In this document: positions 60,176-64,000 of the stretch, in pieces
How the letters are laid out: each line of letters begins with the position of its first letter
Numbering within the stretch: the first letter of the stretch is position 1
Source: Rhizobium sp. BK650
GTDB taxonomy: Bacteria; Pseudomonadota; Alphaproteobacteria; Rhizobiales; Rhizobiaceae
Assembly: GCF_014195325.1 (NCBI RefSeq)
Contig: NZ_JACIBK010000001.1
Location: forward strand, 558,001-622,000
Direction: 5' to 3'
Length of the DNA: 64,000 nt
The notes under the pieces: model-generated
The model's input: only the letters and a program-made list of their open reading frames with translations
What the model was told of the DNA's origin: nothing
Databases searched by the model: none
Made by a program: the position numbers and the translations under genes

Positions 60176-60445
60176 TCAAACCTTTTCGGAAGGCTTTGCG
60201 TCAGAAGGTGCGCTACCTTTCGGCAGGTGGCCGAACATGTGCGGCTTTATCTGGTTCAGCCACGAGACGGCCGCAGGCTCCTTGTTGATCAAGGTCTTCG
60301 CGAATGGGATGACCTGCTCGCCGACCAGAATGCCGAGCAGGCCGACAAGCGCCACGACCGGCGGGGCCGGCGAACGGACGTTCAGCAGGCTGTAGACAAT
60401 CCCGACGAGGAGGCCGGCTCCAAGGGAAAGGAGATAGATTTTCAT
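60176..60445 (-). CDS. XapX/DUF1427 small membrane protein
   Basis: An 89-residue protein with two spans. The LLSLGAGLLVGIVYSLLNVRSPAPPVVALVGLLGILVGEQ region is the XapX (DUF1427) signature, with the tail charged and cytoplasmic. Function is not established. It is 28 bases before the amidohydrolase gene, and such proteins are often encoded beside amidohydrolases and cysteine hydrolases. Confidence 0.87.
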   Translation of the reverse strand: MKIYLLSLGAGLLVGIVYSLLNVRSPAPPVVALVGLLGILVGEQVIPFAKTLINKEPAAVSWLNQIKPHMFGHLPKGSAPSDAKPSEKV

Positions 60446-60481
60446 TTTGGACTCTATTCACTTCGTCATGCAGGAAAGCGA

Positions 60482-60501
60482 AAGCGGCAAAAAAGCCGCT
60501 T
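60482..60501 (-). terminator. Intercistronic hairpin between hydrolase and xapX
   Basis: AAGCGGC/GCCGCTT with a six-base homopolymer loop, 18 bases after the hydrolase stop. T residues after the stem are few, so it is likelier to cause partial termination or protect the mRNA end. Confidence 0.45.
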
Positions 60502-60518
60502 CCACCGATGAAGTCTAT

Positions 60519-61208
60519 CTACTTGGCCGGGTTCGGGCCGATGCGCTCGCCATGCTTGACGCGTTCGGGCGCCTTGTGAACGTGGGTATAGGCGTAGTCG
60601 ACGCCCATGCCGTAAGCGCCTGAATGTTCCTTCACGATGGTGGTGACGGCTTCATAGGTTTCGCGGCGTGCCCAGTCGCGCTGCCATTCCAGTAGCACCT
60701 GCTGCCAGGTGACGGGAACGCAACCCGCCTGAACCATGCGATCGATGGCGTATTTATGCGCATCGGCAGACGTGCCGCCCGAGGCATCGGCGACCATGTA
60801 GATTTCGTAATCGGTATCGTGCATGCAGGAGAGCGCGAAAGTGGTGTTGCAGACTTCCGTCCAGAGGCCCGACACGACAACTTTCTTGCGGCCGTTGGCG
60901 GCATTCTTCGCCAGGGCGTCGCGAACGTTCTGATCGTCCCAGGAATTCATCGAGGAGCGCTCGAGAATCGTGTTTTCCGGGAAGACGGCGAGCAGTTCCG
61001 GATAGGTGTGGCCGGAGAAGGCTTCGGTTTCGACCGTGGTGATGGTGGTCGGCACCTTGAAGGTCTTGGCGGCCTTCGCGAGACCGACGACATTGTTCTT
61101 CAATGTCTGGCGGTCGATGGATTGCACGCCGAAGGCCATCTGGGGCTGCTGGTCGATAAAGATCAGCTGGCTGTTCTGCGGTGTGAGGACTTCAAGATAT
61201 TTGGACAT
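60519..61208 (-). CDS. Cysteine hydrolase, isochorismatase fold (YcaC-like)
   Basis: A 229-residue hydrolase with the triad residues D19 (IFIDQQPQM) and C120 (WTEVCNTTFA) and a lysine in GRKKVVVSG. The layout is that of YcaC-type proteins, whose natural substrate is unknown. Head gene of the minus-strand cluster. The upstream intergenic region has a TTGGC-AAAA-GCCAA operator-like sequence. Confidence 0.9.
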   Translation of the reverse strand: MSKYLEVLTPQNSQLIFIDQQPQMAFGVQSIDRQTLKNNVVGLAKAAKTFKVPTTITTVETEAFSGHTYPELLAVFPENTILERSSMNSWDDQNVRDALAKNAANGRKKVVVSGLWTEVCNTTFALSCMHDTDYEIYMVADASGGTSADAHKYAIDRMVQAGCVPVTWQQVLLEWQRDWARRETYEAVTTIVKEHSGAYGMGVDYAYTHVHKAPERVKHGERIGPNPAK

Positions 61209-61517
61209 TATCGTTCTCCCTGGTCATGAGGCCTTAAAGGCAGAAATCGGCTGCCAGTCGGCCGCTGCAGAAGCTTGCGGTGCATCGCTTCCCCGCGAGT
61301 GAGTGGCCGCGATTCGACGGCGAACCTACTTGGCAAAAGCCAAATCAGATTGTCGGTTTCCACCCTCTTTTGTCAAAAATTGCCTCGGGCTGCAGAGGTG
61401 GTCGGGAAGCTATCGGCGCAGCCAGAAAGGCACCGGGATTTTTTGCGCGGCCCTGTCGGGATGGCCGTGGCTCATGCGTCCTAGAGCCATGAACGACGAC
61501 CAAAAGGAGGATATTTC
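61209..61517. other. Divergent control region
   Basis: About 309 bases between the minus-strand cluster and the plus-strand VOC-AraC pair. It holds the palindrome TTGGCAAAAGCCAA (61330-61343). No gene is seen. It probably contains both promoters. Confidence 0.6.
61330..61343. promoter_or_regulatory. Operator-like palindrome
   Basis: Perfect 5-bp arms TTGGC and GCCAA with an AAAA spacer, 122 bases before the hydrolase start and 175 before the VOC start. The half-site size would suit a small dimeric regulator; no cognate protein is identified. Confidence 0.35.
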
Positions 61518-62000
61518 ATGGTCAAGGTCATTTCGCACCTCTGGTTTGCCGAGGGCGCCCGCGAGGCGGTGGAATTCTATGTTTCGCTGGTGCCCAATTC
61601 CGCAATCGGCGACATCACCACCGTGCCGGCAGAAACGCCGAGCGGCCCTCCCGGCAGTGTCGAAATCGTGGAGTTTACCCTTGGCGGCCAGAATTTCATG
61701 GCCATGCAGGCCGGGCCGTTCGAGCCGTTCAACCATGCCTATTCCGTGCAGGTCATCTGCGAAGATCAGGCGGAGGTCGACCGTATCTGGGATGGGTTCC
61801 TTGGCAACGGGGGCACGGCAGAACACTGCGGCTGGCTCAGGGATCGCTGGGGTCTTTCCTGGCAGATCGTGCCCAAGGCGCTGGCCGAGATGATGAGCGG
61901 CGCGCGCAAAGGCAATGCCAAAAAGATGACCGAGGCGATGCTGCAGATGGTCAAGCTCGATGTGGCGACATTGGAAAAGGCGTTCCAGGAAGCGGCCTGA
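61518..62000 (+). CDS. VOC family protein (PhnB/3-demethylubiquinone methyltransferase-like fold)
   Basis: A 160-residue cytoplasmic protein. The start VKVISHLWFAEGAREAVEFYVSLVPNS and the GWLRDRWGLSWQIVP block are typical of the PhnB-like VOC group (often named 3-demethylubiquinone-9 3-methyltransferase domain). Reaction unknown. GGAGG precedes the ATG. It is divergent from the hydrolase cluster and followed by the AraC gene. Confidence 0.88.
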   Translation: MVKVISHLWFAEGAREAVEFYVSLVPNSAIGDITTVPAETPSGPPGSVEIVEFTLGGQNFMAMQAGPFEPFNHAYSVQVICEDQAEVDRIWDGFLGNGGTAEHCGWLRDRWGLSWQIVPKALAEMMSGARKGNAKKMTEAMLQMVKLDVATLEKAFQEAA

Positions 62001-62083
62001 ACCTGCGAAGCAGCATGACCAGGCTGGACGGCAGCCGGAGACAGGGCTGCCGTTTCAATTCTCCCAGTGGATTTTGAGGGGAA

Positions 62084-62128
62084 ATGATGTCATTGGGACA
62101 GCGGGAGGCAATTCGAAAACGGGGGTGA
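62084..62128 (+). other. Upstream ORF of the AraC gene (14 codons)
   Basis: ATG ATG TCA... ends in TGA at 62126-62128 and has a strong GAGGGGA ribosome site. Its stop overlaps the probable GTG start of the AraC gene (GTGA). It could couple or meter translation of the regulator. A sequencing or natural frameshift joining both frames is the alternative. Confidence 0.45.
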
Positions 62129-62979
62129 TTGAATTGGCGTCACGGCCACAGATTTCATTGCTTCAAGCCGGTGCCGTCTCGATCGTGCGCATGCGCAGCA
62201 ACAGCGCCGATCATGATGAGAGCGGGCCGATTCCCCAGGCGGATGCCTTCAGTGTCATCGCGCAGCTGAAACCCTTCGACAACCATCGTCTGTGGCGTCG
62301 CGGCAAGCTCATCCACGACGGCGGCCATCCTGCGGGAGCGCTGGCGATCACCGATCTCGGGGAGGAGTGGCGCTGCCATCATCGCTCCTCTTTCGACAAC
62401 ATGCGTTTCAACATTTCCCGGCAGGGGCTTTCCGATTTCAGCTACGAGGCGGGGCGTTCCGGCTTTAACGGACTCGATTGCGGGCAGGGACAGCTCGATC
62501 CGGTCGTGCAGGGGCTCGCCATGGCACTGCTTCCGGCGCTCAGCCAGCCAGCGCATGCGAGCGCGCTTTTCATCGATCATGTCCTGCTGGCGCTGCAGGC
62601 GCACCTGGTGACGCGTTACGGCAAGATCAATCTGCCGGTCGAGCGCAGCAGTGGGCTTTCCGCACGTCAACTCACCATGGCGACGGGGTTCCTTGCCTCG
62701 TTGACGGCACGGGAGGCGACGATTTCAGATGTCGCGGCGCAATGCGGGCTGTCGACCAGCTATTTCATCCGCGCCTTCAAGAAATCGACCGGTCGGACGC
62801 CGCATCGTTGGCTCATGGAATACCGGGCGGAGAAGGCGCGGCAGATGCTGCTCGGCACGGCGTCGATCGCGGAGATCGCGGTTGCCTGCGGCTTTGCCGA
62901 TCAGAGCCACCTCACGCGCGTCTTCACGGCCCTGAATGGCGTCTCCCCGGGGACGTGGCGGCGGGAACGACGTATCTAG
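62125..62979 (+). CDS. AraC family transcriptional regulator
   Basis: About 284 residues from GTG 62125. The C-terminal 100 residues hold two helix-turn-helix motifs: ATISDVAAQCGLSTSYFIRAFKK and SIAEIAVACGFADQSHLTRVF, ending in the usual SPGTWRRER. The N-terminal domain has no recognised ligand motif. The frame is open further upstream but without a good start. The best ribosome site (GAGGGGA) belongs to a 14-codon ORF overlapping the GTG. It may control the neighbouring VOC gene or the divergent cluster; that is inference from position. Confidence 0.85.
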   Translation: MIELASRPQISLLQAGAVSIVRMRSNSADHDESGPIPQADAFSVIAQLKPFDNHRLWRRGKLIHDGGHPAGALAITDLGEEWRCHHRSSFDNMRFNISRQGLSDFSYEAGRSGFNGLDCGQGQLDPVVQGLAMALLPALSQPAHASALFIDHVLLALQAHLVTRYGKINLPVERSSGLSARQLTMATGFLASLTAREATISDVAAQCGLSTSYFIRAFKKSTGRTPHRWLMEYRAEKARQMLLGTASIAEIAVACGFADQSHLTRVFTALNGVSPGTWRRERRI

Positions 62980-63013
62980 TTGGTTTTGTCCTGCCGGCTG
63001 ACCTGCAGAATTC

Positions 63014-63281
63014 CTTACGGCGCTTACGATTGCTTACATGAACTTTGTAAGCGAATTTCCATAATCGTTTCAATGAGTTATTGCTTCTCTTACGGACTTA
63101 CGAAGTAATGGCGAAACTCAGGTGGAGAGACAGACCGGTATTCCAGAGGCTGTTAGCTATCCCATGAGAGTTTGAGACAGGCCGTAATTTCGTAAGTTCG
63201 TAAGCGCTGCCGTTAAGGTACTGATTTTGTTCGGTAAGCGCGCTTACGAAGTTTGCAGGTGCAGGTCAACGCTTACGAAAT
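63014..63281. repeat. Array of CTTACGAA/TTCGTAAG boxes
   Basis: Exact CTTACGAA at 63097, 63243 and 63272; exact TTCGTAAG at 63189 and 63197, the last two in direct tandem. Near copies lie at 63014, 63023, 63033, 63045 (reverse), 63089 and 63231 (reverse). The pair at 63231/63243 forms the 14-bp palindrome GTAAGCGCGCTTAC (63234-63247). The density suggests a multi-site protein-binding array. Confidence 0.75.
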
Positions 63282-63511
63282 ACGGGCATCGGGCCGCCAT
63301 CCGGCTGCCGTGAACACGCTCCAGGTACCTATTTCCGAACGCCCTCCGGATCTGGGCCGGCAGGCTTTCACGGCGTACGAAGGCTTATGAAACAGGATAA
63401 ATTACTTCTGAAGTTTAGACGTTTGTTAAGCATAACCGGCAATGATTGCGACCAGTAACCGGTCGGTCTTCTCAGTTTTTCCGAAGGCCATTGCGCTGAT
63501 TTCAGGCGACG

Positions 63512-63529
63512 GCGGACATGAATGTCCGC
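63512..63529. promoter_or_regulatory. Perfect hairpin in the flagellin leader
   Basis: GCGGACAT-GA-ATGTCCGC, 8-bp arms with a two-base centre, 55 bases before the flagellin GTG. It may be an operator or an mRNA structure. Confidence 0.4.
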
Positions 63530-63584
63530 GTGATTTCGGTACATCCTGTTTTGTTGCGTGCTGTTGTGTTTTGGAGTTCGTACC

Positions 63585-64000
63585 GTGAGTATTTATCAGC
63601 GCACCTCCGTGGATGCGGCGCTTAATGTGCTGCGTGATATCAATCGGAATATGGCGGTGACGCAAAACCATGTCACGACGGGTCTGCGGGTCGAAAAATC
63701 CAGAGATAATGCCGCCTACTGGTCGGTCGCGACGACGGCTCGCCACGACAACAAGGCCCTTTCCGCCATTCAGGATGCCCTCGGCATGGCGGCTGCCACA
63801 ATGGGCACGGCGTCTGCCGGCGTTGACAGCGTCATCGATGTCGTCACCGAGATCAAGGCAAAGCTTGTCGCGGCAACCGAGCAGGGCGTCGACAAGACCA
63901 AGATCGGTGAAGAGCTCGAGCAGCTGAAGGCGCAGTTGCGCAGCGTTTCCGAAGGCGCAGGCTTCAACAACGACAACTGGATCATCCTCGACAATACGAC
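63585..64000 (+). CDS. Flagellin, N-terminal part (runs off window)
   Basis: 138 codons are present before the window ends. The protein opens SIYQRTSVDAALNVLRDINR and continues with TTGLRVEKSRDNAAYWSVATT, the D0/D1 N-terminal helices of rhizobial flagellin, including the SRDNAAYW segment that follows the TGLRV turn. Start is GTG 63585 with GGAG eight bases upstream. The usual MTSINTN-like beginning is missing, so this is a divergent or minor flagellin. No other flagellar gene is in the window on this side. Confidence 0.9.
   Translation, partial: MSIYQRTSVDAALNVLRDINRNMAVTQNHVTTGLRVEKSRDNAAYWSVATTARHDNKALSAIQDALGMAAATMGTASAGVDSVIDVVTEIKAKLVAATEQGVDKTKIGEELEQLKAQLRSVSEGAGFNNDNWIILDNT

Larger units (their letters stand above)
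62980..63584. other. Long intergenic region with an array of CTTACGAA boxes
   Basis: About 605 bases without a convincing gene. The left part (63014-63281) carries about eleven copies of an 8-bp box in both orientations. The right part has TAACCGG direct repeats (about 63433 and 63460) and a perfect hairpin GCGGACAT/ATGTCCGC at 63512-63529, before the flagellin start. The open frame antisense to the flagellin start has no features of a gene. Confidence 0.7.

Noticed and set aside
63426..63746. 106-codon minus-strand frame over the flagellin start
   Set aside because: Antisense to the flagellin N terminus, rich in His/Arg, no ribosome site.

Overview
The window looks like a chromosomal segment of a Rhizobiaceae alphaproteobacterium (Rhizobium/Agrobacterium clade). 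The reasons are a GC-rich sequence, the betaine-lipid genes btaA-btaB, a complete dcw (division and cell wall) cluster running on into lpxC-bamD-recN-ligA, an FtsZ with a very long Pro/Gln-rich linker, and short extragenic palindromes of the type common in rhizobia. The genus is inferred from gene content and style; no 16S rRNA or tRNA gene was seen.

Left flank (1-10.2 kb): btaB (cut by the window edge) and btaA on the minus strand with a candidate Pho box, a periplasmic serine hydrolase, a lipoprotein lytic transglycosylase, a LysE-type exporter, PPi-dependent phosphofructokinase, a TerB/J-domain protein overlapping an AmpD-like amidase, a second lytic transglycosylase and an FAD oxidoreductase. 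The RNase P RNA gene lies at 10.22-10.61 kb.

Cell-wall and division core (10.8-34.7 kb): mraZ-rsmH-ftsL-ftsI-murE-murF-mraY-murD-ftsW-murG-murC-murB are tightly packed on the plus strand and make the peptidoglycan precursor and septal synthase. A block of SDR epimerase (-), MHS-type transporter (-) and aquaporin (+) interrupts the cluster. It resumes as ddl-ftsQ-ftsA-ftsZ, a strong terminator, then lpxC. MraZ-type TGGG repeats with exact 10-bp spacing precede mraZ, and CtrA-like GTTAAC/TTAACCAT sites precede ddl. Downstream come bamD-recN, a DUF6886 gene and ligA.

Middle region (40-55 kb): ordinary housekeeping and accessory genes. These are GNAT acetyltransferases (one with a structured leader), a DEDDh exonuclease, CreA, a CheW/MCP pair, Sco, PrmA, a 57-residue basic protein, aminopeptidase P, AzlCD, DUF2164, nicotinamidase and a UvrD/PcrA helicase.

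Right flank (55-64 kb): a minus-strand cluster (cysteine hydrolase, XapX, amidohydrolase with a Cys/His-rich tail, DoxX, alpha/beta hydrolase, secreted VOC protein, DUF1275) faces a divergent VOC protein and an AraC regulator whose start overlaps a 14-codon upstream ORF. A 0.6 kb non-coding stretch follows, holding about eleven copies of an 8-bp box (CTTACGAA and variants). The window ends inside a divergent flagellin gene. The box array is the least explained signal here; the accessory cluster around 55-61 kb is the best candidate for an undescribed pathway.
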